Shown: positions 1 to 9,704, counted from the first letter of the stretch. The stretch: DNA of 64,000 nucleotides from Leucobacter sp. 7(1) (GCF_900163635.1 NZ_FUID01000078.1:57738-121737), one strand, 5' to 3'. Notes: generated by a model from the sequence alone, not told the origin. Translations and numbers: made by a program.

Positions 1-2612
1 ATCTGCGCCGGATCCGTGCCACCGCCCTGAGCGAGATCGGGCTTGCCGCCACCGCCCCCACCGAGCACCTTGGCACCCAGCTTCGCGAGGTCGCCTGCGC
101 GCACGCCGGCGGTGCGGGCACCCTCGGTTGTCGCTGCGATCACGACGGGCTTGCCCGCGGCCTCGCCCGCGAGGACCACTACTCCGGCCTCACTCGACAG
201 GCGTTCGCGCAGCTGCAGGGCGAGTCCACGAATGTCGTCGGCGGACCCCACTGTGCCGAGCGATGCGGTGACCACGCGCACGTCGCCGAGCGTTTCTGCT
301 GATGCGAGCAGCTCCGGCACGCGCTCGGCAAGCTTTGCCGCTTCGAACGCCGCGATCTTCTTCTCGGCGGCCTTGAGCTGGGCACCCAGATCCTGCACGC
401 GGCCGATAAGTTCGGCGCGCGGCACCTTCAAGCCGCCCATGAGCTGCTGCACGATGGCGCGCTCGGCAGCGAAGTTGCGGAACGCCTCCATGCCCACCAG
501 GGATTCAACGCGACGGTTCGTGGATCCGACCGAGCTCTCGGACACGAGGCTGATCATGCCGACCTCGGCGGAGCTGGAGACGTGCGTGCCCGCGCAGAGT
601 TCACGCGACCACGCACCCCCGATATCGACGACGCGGACGCGGTCGCCGTACTTCTCGCCGAACAGCGCCATGGCACCCATCGCCTTGGCCTCGTCAATCC
701 CCATTTCGCGGGTGACAACGTCGTAGTCGGAACGGATCGCCAGGTTCGAGATCTCCTCAAGCTCGCTCTTCGTCTCCGTCGAGAGCGCGTCGCCGTGCGC
801 GAAGTCGAGGCGCATGTAGCCGGCCTTGTTGTAGGAGCCGGTCTGATGAGCCCCGGTGCCGAGCACGTCGCGCAGCGCGGCGTGCACGATGTGCGTGGCC
901 GAGTGGGCCTGTGTTGCACCGCGGCGGTAGTCAGCGTCAACACGGGTTTCGGCGCGCTGATCGATCCCGATCGTGCCGACCGTGACTTTGACTGTGTGCA
1001 CCACAAGGCCGGGAACAGGCTTCTGCACGTCAAGAACCTCGGCCTCAAAACCGTCGCCCACGATGACACCCTGATCCGAGTCCTGGCCGCCCGATTCCGC
1101 CCAGAGCGAGGTCTCGGCAAGCACAACCTCCGCGATCTCACCCTCACGGGCTTCCTGCACGGCGACACCGTCGACAACGAGGCCAAGCACGCGGCTCTCG
1201 TGGGTCAGCTCGTCGTAGCCTGTGAAGAGGGTCTCTCCGAGTCCGCGGAGCTCCTTGTAGACCGACAGGTCGGCGCGCTGGCCCTTCTTCGCCTTCGCGT
1301 CGGCCTTCGCGCGATCGCGCTGCTCCTGCATGAGCTCGGTGAACACGCCGCGATCGACAGCGACGCCCGCTTCCTCGGCGATCTCGAGCGTCAGCTCGAT
1401 CGGGAATCCGTGCGTGTCATGCAGCAGGAACGCGGTGTCGCCGGGAACCGTCGTAGCCGCGCCCTTCGCGGTCGCAACCGCGGTATCGAGGATCTGGATT
1501 CCCGAGGCAAGGGTCCGCAGGAACGTTTTTTCCTCCGCGTATGCGGCGCGCGAAATGAAATCGAAGTTCTCGGCGACCGCCGGATAGGCCCCCTGCATCG
1601 CGTCGCGCGAGACCGGGAACAGTTCAGCGAAGCTCGCCCCGTCGAAGCCGAGCAGTCGCATCGACAGAATCACGCGACGCAGCAGGCGCCGCAGGATGTA
1701 GCCCCGGCCCTCGTTCGAGGGTGTTACACCGTCGGCGATGAGCATCAGCCCGCTGCGCACGTGATCCGCGATCACGCGCAACCGAACGTCGTCAGCGTGG
1801 TCTGCACCGTACGTCTTCCCCGCGAGCGCAGCGGCACGGTCGAGCACCGGGCGCACCTGATCGATCTCGTACATGTTCTGCACGCCCTGCTTGATGAACG
1901 CGACGCGCTCGAGACCCATGCCGGTGTCGATGTTCTTCTTCGGGAGTTCGCCCAGGATCGTGAAGTCGGTCTTCGATTTCACATCAGCGACCTCGTACTG
2001 CATGAACACGAGGTTCCAGATCTCGACGTAGCGATCATCGTCCGTGATCGGGCCACCGTCGATCCCGTACTCCGGACCCTGATCGAAGAAGATCTCCGAG
2101 CACGGACCGGCGGGTCCCGGCTGACCGGTTGACCAGTAGTTCGTGTCTTTGCCGAGGCGCTGGATCCGCTCGTCCGGCAGCGTCGAGTGCTCCTTCCACA
2201 GCGCGAAGGCCTCGTCGTCTTCTTCGTAGATCGTGACCCAGAGATCCTTCGCCGCGAACCCCAGTCCGCCATCTGCCTCGGGCGTGGTGAGCAGCTCCCA
2301 CGCGTACTTGATCGCGTCCGACTTGAAGTAGTCTCCGAAGGAGAAATTGCCGCACATCTGGAAGAAGGTGCCGTGTCGCGGGGTCTTACCGACCTCCTCG
2401 ATGTCGTTCGTCCGGATGCACTTCTGCACGCTCGTCGCGCGCGGGTACGGTGCGGGAACCAGGCCAGAGAGGTACGGCACGAACGGGACCATGCCCGCGA
2501 CCGTGAACATGAGGCTGGGATCGTCGCTGACAAGCGATGCGGAGGGCACAACTGTGTGTCCGCGCTTTGCAAAGAAGTCGAGCCAACGGCGGTGGATTTC
2601 AGCGGTCTGCAT
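1..2612 (-). CDS. alaS: Alanine--tRNA ligase (3' end cut by window)
   Basis: Class II aminoacyl-tRNA synthetase that charges tRNA-Ala with alanine and edits mischarged Ser/Gly in the cytoplasm. Reading begins at an ATG at 2612 (MQTAEIHRRWLDFF). The N-terminal catalytic domain includes RATSVQKCIRTNDIEEVGKT. The editing-domain zinc motifs are HSATH at residues 570-574 and CAGTH at 673-677. About 870 codons lie in the window and the frame is still open at base 1 in the glycine-rich GGGGGKPDLAQGG stretch of the C-terminal domain, so only some 15-20 residues should be missing compared with the usual 880-890. It lies downstream of a small membrane protein gene and rpsD on the same strand, an arrangement common in Actinobacteria. 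Confidence 0.97.
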   Translation of the reverse strand, partial: MQTAEIHRRWLDFFAKRGHTVVPSASLVSDDPSLMFTVAGMVPFVPYLSGLVPAPYPRATSVQKCIRTNDIEEVGKTPRHGTFFQMCGNFSFGDYFKSDAIKYAWELLTTPEADGGLGFAAKDLWVTIYEEDDEAFALWKEHSTLPDERIQRLGKDTNYWSTGQPGPAGPCSEIFFDQGPEYGIDGGPITDDDRYVEIWNLVFMQYEVADVKSKTDFTILGELPKKNIDTGMGLERVAFIKQGVQNMYEIDQVRPVLDRAAALAGKTYGADHADDVRLRVIADHVRSGLMLIADGVTPSNEGRGYILRRLLRRVILSMRLLGFDGASFAELFPVSRDAMQGAYPAVAENFDFISRAAYAEEKTFLRTLASGIQILDTAVATAKGAATTVPGDTAFLLHDTHGFPIELTLEIAEEAGVAVDRGVFTELMQEQRDRAKADAKAKKGQRADLSVYKELRGLGETLFTGYDELTHESRVLGLVVDGVAVQEAREGEIAEVVLAETSLWAESGGQDSDQGVIVGDGFEAEVLDVQKPVPGLVVHTVKVTVGTIGIDQRAETRVDADYRRGATQAHSATHIVHAALRDVLGTGAHQTGSYNKAGYMRLDFAHGDALSTETKSELEEISNLAIRSDYDVVTREMGIDEAKAMGAMALFGEKYGDRVRVVDIGGAWSRELCAGTHVSSSAEVGMISLVSESSVGSTNRRVESLVGMEAFRNFAAERAIVQQLMGGLKVPRAELIGRVQDLGAQLKAAEKKIAAFEAAKLAERVPELLASAETLGDVRVVTASLGTVGSADDIRGLALQLRERLSSEAGVVVLAGEAAGKPVVIAATTEGARTAGVRAGDLAKLGAKVLGGGGGGKPDLAQGGGTDPAQ

Positions 2613-2656
2613 CCGGGTACTTTCTACGTCTGGGTGGTGCGGGGTGGGGGTGTCGG

Positions 2657-2884
2657 TTAGGACTTCTGTGAGAGCCCGCGGAGCGCGTCCTCAAGTTCGG
2701 CATCGGCGTCTGCTTCATCGGCCTCGGCCTCGGCCTCATAGCCCGAAGTAAACGCCCGACTGAATTCGCTCATGCCGCGGTTCACGCGGTCAAAGAAGCG
2801 GCGTCCCTCGGTCGTCTGATTCACGAAGTGTGCGGCAATGAACCCCAATACGGCTCCGGACACCAGCCACGTCAGCTTGCGCAT
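2657..2884 (-). CDS. Small membrane-anchored hypothetical protein
   Basis: A 75-residue protein with one N-terminal hydrophobic segment (about residues 5-22, LTWLVSGAVLGFIAAHFV), a basic stretch, then a very acidic C-terminal tail rich in Glu, Ala and Asp. The start is supported by GGAGG a few bases upstream of the ATG. It sits 44 bp upstream of alaS and downstream of rpsD on the same strand. Similar short open frames occur between rpsD and alaS in Micrococcales from my memory of these genomes. I recognise no functional domain. A single-pass inner-membrane protein with a charged cytoplasmic tail is the most that can be said. Confidence 0.75.
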   Translation of the reverse strand: MRKLTWLVSGAVLGFIAAHFVNQTTEGRRFFDRVNRGMSEFSRAFTSGYEAEAEADEADADAELEDALRGLSQKS

Positions 2885-2995
2885 GTCTCATTCCTCCATT
2901 CGGCGAGCAAGCACGGCACAGCCGCACCAGAAAGCAACCTCAAGCTTAGTGGGTCACACTCTCCCAGCTTTGGATATGTGTTCCCCATGAAAACA

Positions 2996-3031
2996 CCGCA
3001 GGGGCACCGAATTTCTTCGGTGCCCCTGCGG
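2996..3031 (-). terminator. Rho-independent terminator of rpsD
   Basis: Perfect 16-bp stem (arms 2996-3011 and 3016-3031, left arm CCGCAGGGGCACCGAA) with a TTTC loop. It lies just past the rpsD stop. Read on the minus strand, the stem is followed shortly by GTGTTTTCA. This separates rpsD from the small membrane protein and alaS downstream. Confidence 0.85.
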
Positions 3032-3051
3032 GTCAAACGGTTCGGCGCGAC

Positions 3052-3681
3052 TTAGCGGCCCGAGTAGAACTCGACCACGAGCTGCACTTCACAGGTCACG
3101 GGGACCTCAGCGCGCTTCGGGCGACGCACGAGGCGTGCCTGAAGCTTGTCGAGCTCAACCTCGAGGTAGCCCGGAACCGGGGGGAGAACCTCGGCGTGGC
3201 CGCCTGCAGCAGCGACCTGGAAGGGCTCGGTGCCCTCGGAGCGCTCCTTGACGTGGATGAGCTGTCCCGGCTTCACGCGGAAGGAGGGGCGGTCGACGAT
3301 CTTGCCGTCAACGAGGATGTGACGGTGCACAACCATCTGGCGCGCCTGCGCCGTGGTGCGTGCGAAGCCTGCGCGCAGCACGAGTGCGTCGAGACGCATC
3401 TCGAGGAGCTCGACCAGGTTCTCACCGGTCAGGCCGTCCTGACGACGGGCTTCCTTGAAGGCGATGGTGAGCTGCTTCTCGCGGATGCCGTACTGGGCGC
3501 GAAGACGCTGCTTCTCACGCAGACGCACCGCGTAGTCGCTGTCGCTCTTACGCTTGGTGCGGCCATGCTGGCCGGGGCCGTAGGGGCGCTTCTCGAGGTA
3601 GCGAGCTGCCTTCGGGGTCAGGGCAATCCCGAGCGAGCGGGAAAGACGGGTCTGTGAGCGGGTACGCGACGTTGTCGACAC
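3052..3681 (-). CDS. rpsD: 30S ribosomal protein S4
   Basis: uS4 is a primary 16S rRNA binding protein of the small subunit and in several bacteria an autogenous translational repressor. The 209 residues match the long bacterial form: N-terminal basic region (RSLGIALTPKAARYLEKRPY), then the S4 RNA-binding domain around residues 95-160 (LDALVLRAGFARTTAQARQM, VVHRHILVDGKIVDRPS). The GTG start has a good ribosome site (GAAAGGAC) upstream. The gene stands alone rather than in the alpha operon with rpoA, as in many Actinobacteria, with its own long leader and a strong terminator. Confidence 0.97.
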   Translation of the reverse strand: MSTTSRTRSQTRLSRSLGIALTPKAARYLEKRPYGPGQHGRTKRKSDSDYAVRLREKQRLRAQYGIREKQLTIAFKEARRQDGLTGENLVELLEMRLDALVLRAGFARTTAQARQMVVHRHILVDGKIVDRPSFRVKPGQLIHVKERSEGTEPFQVAAAGGHAEVLPPVPGYLEVELDKLQARLVRRPKRAEVPVTCEVQLVVEFYSGR

Positions 3682-3908
3682 GTGTGTCCTTTCAGGTTTC
3701 TAGCGTTCCGCGATCCATAGCTGAATCGCGTGTTCTCTCGGCCACGCTGCGCCCGCATTCATCAGCTTTCGCTGGCAATGCACGCGACGCAGCACACCGT
3801 GTTTCGGTGAGGGAACGACCAGCGCAGAAACCCGGCTACAGGGTACCTGCCACAAGAGTTCGTCCGCAGCCAGCGACGAGCTCAGTGTTGGCCAGCGTTC
3901 AGCATATC
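3682..3908 (-). promoter_or_regulatory. rpsD promoter and long 5' leader
   Basis: The gap upstream of rpsD holds no convincing gene. A candidate extended -10 (TGA-TATGCT read on the minus strand, hexamer 3901-3906) would give a leader of about 210 nt before the rpsD GTG. A small perfect hairpin (CACCG, 5-nt loop, CGGTG) lies at 3795-3809. No good -35 is visible. The length fits a structured ribosomal-protein leader, but I cannot match it to a known S4-binding fold. Confidence 0.4.
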
Positions 3909-3938
3909 ACGGGAGCGCACCCCGGCGCGCGCCGCGCC

Positions 3939-5276
3939 CTACTCGGAGCGAGTGATCCGCCGAATCTTCTCGAGCCGCTCCGCAACCTCACGCTCGTTCC
4001 CGTGGGCCGTCGGCGCGTAGTACTCTCGCCCCACAAGCTCATCCGGGAGGTACTGCTGCGGGGACACCCCGCGCGGGTCGCTGTGTGGGTAGCGATACCC
4101 CTTGCCGTGCCCCATCCGTTTTGCGCCCGGGTAGTGCGCGTCACGCAGGTGCAACGGCACGAGTCCAAACCGGCCGGCCTTCACATCAGCAATGGCCGAA
4201 TCGATGGCGGAGATGACGGCGTTCGATTTCGGAGCCGTGGCGATATAGATCGTTGCCTCGGCGAGCGGAATTCGCGCTTCCGGCAGCCCGACCAGCTGTG
4301 TCGCTTCGGCGGCGGCCACCGCGATCACGAGCGCTTGCGGATCGGCCATCCCGACATCCTCCGCCGCGTGCACCATGAGCCGACGAGCAATGAAGCGGGG
4401 ATCCTCCCCCGCCTCGATCATGCGGGCCAGATAGTGGATCGCGGCATCCGGGTCAGAACCACGCATCGACTTAATGAACGCGCTCGTCACGTCGTAGTGC
4501 TGGTCCCCGTTACGGTCATACCGCAGGAGCGCTCGGTTCACGGCGGCAGAAACAATCTCCGGAGTGACGCGGGGTGAGTCCTCCTCCGTGTCCAGGGCGA
4601 TCGCTGAGCTCGCGGCAGCCTCCAGACTTGTCAGCGCTCGGCGCGCATCACCAGACGCCAGCTGCACAAGTGCGTCAACAGCCTCGGGCTCCACCTCCAC
4701 CGCATCGCCGAGCCCCCGCGGGTCTGCGATAGCGCGCCGGATCAGGTCGCCGAGCTCGGACTCTTGCAGCGGCTCCAGTGTGAGCAGGAGCGAGCGCGAG
4801 AGCAGCGGGCTGATCACCGAGAACGAAGGGTTTTCCGTTGTCGCCGCGACGAGCGTGACCCAGCCATTCTCCACCCCGGGCAACAGTGCATCCTGCTGCG
4901 CCTTGGTAAAGCGATGGATCTCATCGAGGAACAAGACTGTCGCCATCCCGTAGAGATCGCGATCGTTGAGCGCGCGCTCCATCACGACCCGCACGTCCTT
5001 CACCCCCGCGGTCACCGCCGAGAGTTCCACAAAGCGCCGGCCGCTCGAGTGCGCGATGGCCTGGGCGAGCGTTGTCTTGCCGGTGCCCGGCGGGCCCCAC
5101 AAAATCACCGACACCGCACCGCCGCCCCCATCGGTATCGGCGGCAAGCACACGCAGCGGAGAACCCGGGCGCAGCAGGTGCTGTTGCCCCACAACCTCAT
5201 CGAGCGAGCGCGGGCGCATCCGCACCGCGAGCGGCGCGGTGGCGGCCGGCATTCCCTGAGTGTCCACGTCCCCCAT
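3939..5276 (-). CDS. rarA: Replication-associated AAA+ recombination protein RarA (MgsA)
   Basis: AAA+ ATPase of the RarA/MgsA/WRNIP1 family, acting at stalled replication forks in the cytoplasm. Motifs: Walker [16 protein letters not shown] near residues 61-75, Walker [21 protein letters not shown], sensor-1 region TENPSFSV, then the MgsA C-terminal tetramerisation domain ([13 protein letters not shown]). I start it at ATG 5276 (MGDVDTQGM), giving 445 residues, the family's usual length. The frame stays open to 5444, but that extension has no conserved features and would collide with the divergent DUF349 gene's promoter region. Confidence 0.93.
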   Translation of the reverse strand: MGDVDTQGMPAATAPLAVRMRPRSLDEVVGQQHLLRPGSPLRVLAADTDGGGGAVSVILWGPPGTGKTTLAQAIAHSSGRRFVELSAVTAGVKDVRVVMERALNDRDLYGMATVLFLDEIHRFTKAQQDALLPGVENGWVTLVAATTENPSFSVISPLLSRSLLLTLEPLQESELGDLIRRAIADPRGLGDAVEVEPEAVDALVQLASGDARRALTSLEAAASSAIALDTEEDSPRVTPEIVSAAVNRALLRYDRNGDQHYDVTSAFIKSMRGSDPDAAIHYLARMIEAGEDPRFIARRLMVHAAEDVGMADPQALVIAVAAAEATQLVGLPEARIPLAEATIYIATAPKSNAVISAIDSAIADVKAGRFGLVPLHLRDAHYPGAKRMGHGKGYRYPHSDPRGVSPQQYLPDELVGREYYAPTAHGNEREVAERLEKIRRITRSE

Positions 5277-5449
5277 GCTAGCGACCACCGCTGACACGGG
5301 ATCCTGGGGCTCCTCGCGCAGGAGCGCCGAGCAAGATACCGGTGCGAGCAGGGCCCCTTCTGCGCGCGTCCAGTTCGGCAGGCCGCGCACTGTGGCATAG
5401 TGGAGGGGTCTATCCCGTATGGTCGGCACGCCCGGCCCACACACGTTAA

Positions 5450-6697
5450 GTGAGCAGAACCGTGAGCGAAGCGACCAACGAAACGCCCTGGGGACGAGTC
5501 GATGACGACCGTACCGTGTATGTGCGCGAGGGTGACGGTGAACGCGTGGTCGGATCTTTCCCCGACGGCACGCCCGAAGAGGCCCTCGCCTACTTCACCC
5601 GGAAGTTTGCCGACATCGAGGGTCAGGTGACCCTGCTTGAGGCCCGCATCGCGCGTGGCACCGCGGACGCCTCCGCGGCCGATTCCGTGGCCAAGCTCAC
5701 GGCCCTGCTCGTCGAGCCTGCCGCAGTGGGTGACATCGCGGGGCTGCGTGCCCGCGTGGAGAAGCTCGGGTCGAAGACCGCCGAGCTCAGCGAAAAGCAG
5801 CAGGCGGAGCGTGAAGTCGCCCGTCAGGAGGCAATCGCAAAGCGTGAGGCTATTGTGACCGAGGCCGAGCGCCTCGCTGCGCAACCCGAGGCCTCAGTCC
5901 GGTGGAAGGACACGAGCCTCGCTTTCGAACAGCTCTTCACCGACTGGCAGAGCGCGCAGCGCAGCGGACCCCAGGTTCCGAAGGGGCAGGCGGACGCACT
6001 GTGGAAGCGATTCCGCACCGCACGTCAGACCTTCGACAGCGCTCGTCGCGCGCACTTCGCGCAGATGGACGCCACCAACAAGGATGTGAAGCAGCGCAAG
6101 GAGCGGATCATCGCCGCGGCCGAAGCGCTCGCCCCGAAGGGCATCGACGGCATCCCGAGCTACCGCAATCTGCTCGAGGATTGGAAGGCCGCGGGTCGCG
6201 CCAGCCGCAAGGTCGACGATCAGCTGTGGGCACGGTTCAAGGCCGCGGGCGACGTCCTCTACCAGGCAAAAGCAGAGGAAGCTGCGCAGACCAACGAGGA
6301 GTATTCCGCGAACCTCGTCGCGAAGCAGGAACTCCTCACCGAAGCTGAGCCGATTCTTTCGGTTACCGATCGCGCTGCTGCCCGCAAGCAGCTCACCGCG
6401 GTGCAGCTGCGCTGGGACGAGATCGGTCGTGTCCCCCGAGAGGCGCTCCGCGACATCGAGGGCCGGCTGCGCAAGGTCGAAGACCACGTGAAGCACCTCG
6501 AGGACGAGCACTGGCGCAAGACCAACCCCGAAACGAAGGCACGGAGTGAGGGCCTGCGCGGGCAGCTCGAGTCCTCAATCGCCGAGCTGACCGCCGAAAT
6601 CGATGCCGCCAAGAGCGCGGGCAACGCAAAAGCACAGAAGGAAGCCGAAGACAAGCTCGCGACCCAGCAGTCCTGGCTCGCCGCGCTCGGCGACTAG
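5450..6697 (+). CDS. DUF349 domain coiled-coil protein
   Basis: A 415-residue, highly charged, helical protein with repeated DUF349 units, each carrying a W-x-x-A/L-F and RRAHF-like signature (for example around residues 150-210, [24 protein letters not shown]; only part shown). The C terminus is a long coiled coil ([18 protein letters not shown]). Function is not established for the family. The start is uncertain: GTG 5450 or GTG 5462 ([12 protein letters not shown]), neither with a good ribosome site. A candidate -10 (TATGGT) lies at 5418-5423. It is divergent from rarA and ends before a strong terminator. DUF349 proteins beside rel and rarA are common in Actinobacteria. Confidence 0.85.
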   Translation: MSRTVSEATNETPWGRVDDDRTVYVREGDGERVVGSFPDGTPEEALAYFTRKFADIEGQVTLLEARIARGTADASAADSVAKLTALLVEPAAVGDIAGLRARVEKLGSKTAELSEKQQAEREVARQEAIAKREAIVTEAERLAAQPEASVRWKDTSLAFEQLFTDWQSAQRSGPQVPKGQADALWKRFRTARQTFDSARRAHFAQMDATNKDVKQRKERIIAAAEALAPKGIDGIPSYRNLLEDWKAAGRASRKVDDQLWARFKAAGDVLYQAKAEEAAQTNEEYSANLVAKQELLTEAEPILSVTDRAAARKQLTAVQLRWDEIGRVPREALRDIEGRLRKVEDHVKHLEDEHWRKTNPETKARSEGLRGQLESSIAELTAEIDAAKSAGNAKAQKEAEDKLATQQSWLAALGD

Positions 6698-6742
6698 TTC
6701 GAGCCCCGAGCGCCGCATACGCGTCGCTCACACCGCGTTACT

Positions 6743-6787
6743 GAGGGGCGCGGCTCCAAGTTATCCACACTTGAGGCCGCGCCCCTC
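6743..6787 (+). terminator. Terminator after DUF349 gene
   Basis: Perfect 12-bp stem GAGGGGCGCGGC (6743-6754) with GCCGCGCCCCTC (6776-6787), followed by GTTATTCCT. The 21-nt loop is unusually long and contains a perfect DnaA-box sequence. Confidence 0.7.
6761..6769 (+). promoter_or_regulatory. Isolated DnaA-box-like 9-mer
   Basis: TTATCCACA is an exact match to the strong DnaA box. It lies in the loop of the terminator between the DUF349 gene and the next gene. It is single, with no cluster and no dnaA or dnaN nearby, so it is not an origin. It may be chance or a DnaA titration or regulatory site. Confidence 0.3.
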
Positions 6788-6819
6788 GTTATTCCTCGCT
6801 CCGGGGTGATCATGGAGGC

Positions 6820-7395
6820 ATGACTCCCCCAGTGACCCACCCCGTTCCCACCCAAGATCGACACCCCAACCTCAGCGTCCCGCTCCCCGGTCTCTGGCCG
6901 GTGGCCGTGCGAACCGCCGAGCTCACGCGCGGGAGCCTCCTCCGCTGCGGCCCAGGGGTCCGGCCCGCGGGGTGGCCCGACACCCCGCGAGTGCGACTCG
7001 CGGCGCTGGATCCCTGGATCGCGCCCGGCCATATCGCCGTCCTCACCACCGCGGCGTGGGTGTGGGGCGTCATCTCCGAACCAGGTCACCCGCTGCACAC
7101 CACAACGGCGGGCCGTCGTCGCGGCTCACGAAACGCGCCGCCTGGGGTTCGGGTCCACCAGTTTTGGACCCCAGACGCCGACACGGTGCAGTTCGGGGCG
7201 GCGGCGGTGACCACGCCCGGGCGCACACTCTGCGACCTTCTGCGCCTCACCGAGGAGTTCACACGGCTCCACAGGCGTGCCTGCCGGCTGCTCCGGTACC
7301 GGCTCGCCTGGGACGCGCCCAGAATTAGCGCCGCCCTCGCCTCCGGCGCGGCACCGTATCGTGCGCGGGCGCTCGAACGGCTCCGCCAGCTCTGA
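6820..7395 (+). CDS. AbiEi/DUF559-like protein lacking a nuclease domain
   Basis: 191 residues. The middle (LAALDPWIAPGHIAVLTTAAWVWGV) and the later TPGRTLCDLLRLTEEF segment resemble the helix-turn-helix-like portion and the 'P-x-R-T-l-x-D-l' motif of actinobacterial AbiEi-antitoxin/DUF559-type proteins. No C-terminal very-short-patch-repair nuclease domain is present, and no partner toxin gene is adjacent. The ATG has GGAGG only one base upstream, too close for normal use, so the true start may differ. It points toward rel, whose stop lies 26 bp beyond its own. Function unknown; assignment is by remembered family pattern only. Confidence 0.6.
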   Translation: MTPPVTHPVPTQDRHPNLSVPLPGLWPVAVRTAELTRGSLLRCGPGVRPAGWPDTPRVRLAALDPWIAPGHIAVLTTAAWVWGVISEPGHPLHTTTAGRRRGSRNAPPGVRVHQFWTPDADTVQFGAAAVTTPGRTLCDLLRLTEEFTRLHRRACRLLRYRLAWDAPRISAALASGAAPYRARALERLRQL

Positions 7396-7421
7396 TGCGC
7401 GCGCGGCGGAGCGGGAGACCG

Positions 7422-9671
7422 TTAGTTGGTGATCCGGTAGACGTCGTAGACACCGTCAATACGGCGAACGGCGTTGAGGACGTGGTCCAGGTGGGTGGCG
7501 TTCGCCATCTCAAACACGAACTTGCTGATCGCGAGCCGAGACGTCGAGGTATTCACCGTGGCTGAGAGGATGTTGACGTGATGCTCGGACAGCGTGCGCG
7601 TGACGTCCGAGAGCAGACCCGAGCGGTCGAGCGCTTCGACCTGAATCTGCACGAGGAACACGCTCTTCGTGGTGGGTGCCCACTCCACCTCGATGATTCG
7701 ATCCTCCTGCTGACGCAGGTTCAGGAAGTTATGGCAGTCGACGCGGTGCACCGAAACGCCCTGGCCCTTCGTCACGAAGCCGAGGATCTCGTCACCGGGA
7801 ACCGGTGTACAACACTTCGCGAGCTTGGCGAGGATGTCGGTGGCACCCTTCACGATAACTCCGCTCGATCCCGTCGACCGGGACACGCGGGGGGCCTCGA
7901 TGATCGGCATCGTCGCGAGGGCAGGCTCCGTCGAGGTCTGATCGTCGAAGACGAGCGCCGTCACCTTTTCCACGACGGACTGCGCCGACACATGACTCGC
8001 GCCCACTGCCGCGTAGAGTGCAGTCACATCGTCGTAGCGAAGCTGCAGAGCCACCTGCTGGAGCGCCTCGGAGTTCATCACCCGATGCAGCGGCAGTCCC
8101 TGCTTGCGGAGCGCCTTCGCGATCTCGGTCTTGCCGTTCTCCGCGTCCTCTTCGCGCCGTTCCTTGGTGAACCACTGTCGAATCTTGTTCTGCGCGCGCT
8201 TGCTCTTCACAAACGAGAGCCAGTTCTTATTCGGGCCGGCGTTCGGGTCCTTCGAGGTGAACACCTCGACAACATCGCCATTCTGCAGCGCGGTTTCCAA
8301 CGGCACCAGGCGGCCGTTCACGCGGGCGCCCATTGTCCGGTGTCCCACTTCGGTGTGCACTGCGTACGCGAAGTCAACTGTCGTGCCGCCGTTCGGGAGC
8401 CCGATCACCCGCCCCTTCGGCGTGAAGACGTAGACTTCCTTCGCGCCGATCTCGAAGCGCAGCGCGTCGAGGAACTCGCTGGGGTCTTCGGTCTCCGCCT
8501 GCCAGTCCGAGATGTGGGCAAGCCAGGCCATGTCGTTCGACGTGGTGCCCGCCTGATCCTGCGCCCGCTGCTTGTACTTCCAGTGCGCGGCCACGCCGTA
8601 CTCAGCGCGCTGATGCATTTCCACCGTGCGAATCTGAATCTCAACCGCGCGCCCGTCCGGTCCAATCACCGTGGTGTGCAGCGACTGGTACAGATTGAAC
8701 TTCGGGGTCGCGATGTAGTCCTTGAATCGCCCCGGAATCGGGGTCCACCGCGCATGCACGGCCCCGAGCACCGCATAGCAATCGCGAATCGATTGCACGA
8801 GCACGCGGATGCCCACCAGGTCATAGATGTCGTCAAAGTCGCGGCCGCGGACGATCATCTTCTGATAAATCGAGTACAGCTCTTTGGGCCGACCGGTGAC
8901 CTCGCCACGAATACGGGCCTCACGCAGATCCGCCTCGATCGAGCTGATCACCGTTCCGACGATCTCGTCACGTTGCGGGTTGCGCTGTGCGATCAGGTTC
9001 TCGATCTCGGCGTAGAGCTTCGGCTTCAGCACGGCAAACGAGAGGTCTTCGAGCTCCGACTTCATCGACTGAATACCCAGCCGATGTGCGAGCGGCGCGT
9101 AAATCTCAAGCGTTTCCTGGGCCTTGCGCTTCGCCGAGTCACTCGACACAAAGCCCCATGTCCGGGCGTTGTGGAGTCTGTCGGCGAGCTTGATCACGAG
9201 CACGCGGATGTCCTTGGCCATCGCCACAACCATTTTGCGAACGGTCTCAGCCTGCGCGGAATCACCGTACTTGACCTTGTCGAGCTTCGTGACCCCGTCC
9301 ACGAGCATCGCGATCTCTTCGCCGAAATCGCGGGTGAGTTCCTCAAGGGTGTACTCGGTGTCTTCCACAGTGTCGTGGAGAAGCGCAGCGGCAATCGCAA
9401 CCGGGGCGACGCCCAGCTCTGCCAGAATTTGCGCCACCGCAATCGGGTGAGTGATGTACGGTTCGCCACTGCGGCGCTTCTGGCCACGGTGGGCTCGCTC
9501 CGCCGTGGTGTAGGCCCGCTCGATCACTGAGAGGTCGGCGCGTGGGTAGTTGCCACGAACGGTGCGCACAAGTTGGTCTACGGCACCGGGAGCGCTTCCG
9601 CGGGAGAAGATTCGGGGCACGAGCCGGCGCAACGCGGTCGTGCCGCCCTGTGCCACATCATTCGTTACCAC
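7422..9671 (-). CDS. rel: Bifunctional (p)ppGpp synthetase/hydrolase Rel
   Basis: Makes and degrades the stringent-response alarmones (p)ppGpp, acting with the ribosome. 749 residues in the standard Rel order: HD hydrolase domain (H75 in YITHPIAVA, H99-D100 in LLHDTVEDTEY, KLADRLHNARTW), synthetase domain (GRPKELYSIYQKM, RFKDYIATPKFNLYQSLHTT, EYGVAAHWKYK), TGS domain (VYVFTPKGRVIGLP), and a C-terminal ACT domain (LSDVTRTLSEHHVNILSA). Intact HD residues suggest a bifunctional enzyme, the usual actinobacterial situation. The secDF genes precede it on the same strand with a terminator between, so it is probably transcribed separately. Confidence 0.96.
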   Translation of the reverse strand: MVTNDVAQGGTTALRRLVPRIFSRGSAPGAVDQLVRTVRGNYPRADLSVIERAYTTAERAHRGQKRRSGEPYITHPIAVAQILAELGVAPVAIAAALLHDTVEDTEYTLEELTRDFGEEIAMLVDGVTKLDKVKYGDSAQAETVRKMVVAMAKDIRVLVIKLADRLHNARTWGFVSSDSAKRKAQETLEIYAPLAHRLGIQSMKSELEDLSFAVLKPKLYAEIENLIAQRNPQRDEIVGTVISSIEADLREARIRGEVTGRPKELYSIYQKMIVRGRDFDDIYDLVGIRVLVQSIRDCYAVLGAVHARWTPIPGRFKDYIATPKFNLYQSLHTTVIGPDGRAVEIQIRTVEMHQRAEYGVAAHWKYKQRAQDQAGTTSNDMAWLAHISDWQAETEDPSEFLDALRFEIGAKEVYVFTPKGRVIGLPNGGTTVDFAYAVHTEVGHRTMGARVNGRLVPLETALQNGDVVEVFTSKDPNAGPNKNWLSFVKSKRAQNKIRQWFTKERREEDAENGKTEIAKALRKQGLPLHRVMNSEALQQVALQLRYDDVTALYAAVGASHVSAQSVVEKVTALVFDDQTSTEPALATMPIIEAPRVSRSTGSSGVIVKGATDILAKLAKCCTPVPGDEILGFVTKGQGVSVHRVDCHNFLNLRQQEDRIIEVEWAPTTKSVFLVQIQVEALDRSGLLSDVTRTLSEHHVNILSATVNTSTSRLAISKFVFEMANATHLDHVLNAVRRIDGVYDVYRITN

Positions 9672-9704
9672 CCTGAACTCCTCCTCGAATGTTTGAACGC
9701 TACA

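Noticed and set aside
582..2132. Long open frame on the plus strand (516 codons)
   Set aside because: Antisense to alaS; high-GC third-position bias opens the opposite strand. Translation is Arg/Val/His-rich with no domain.
5377..5449. Possible tRNA-like or riboswitch sequence before the DUF349 gene
   Set aside because: No cloverleaf or known riboswitch core can be drawn; ordinary divergent promoter region.
7578..9530. Plus-strand open frame of 650 codons
   Set aside because: Antisense to rel, which has all the expected motifs; no domain in the antisense translation.
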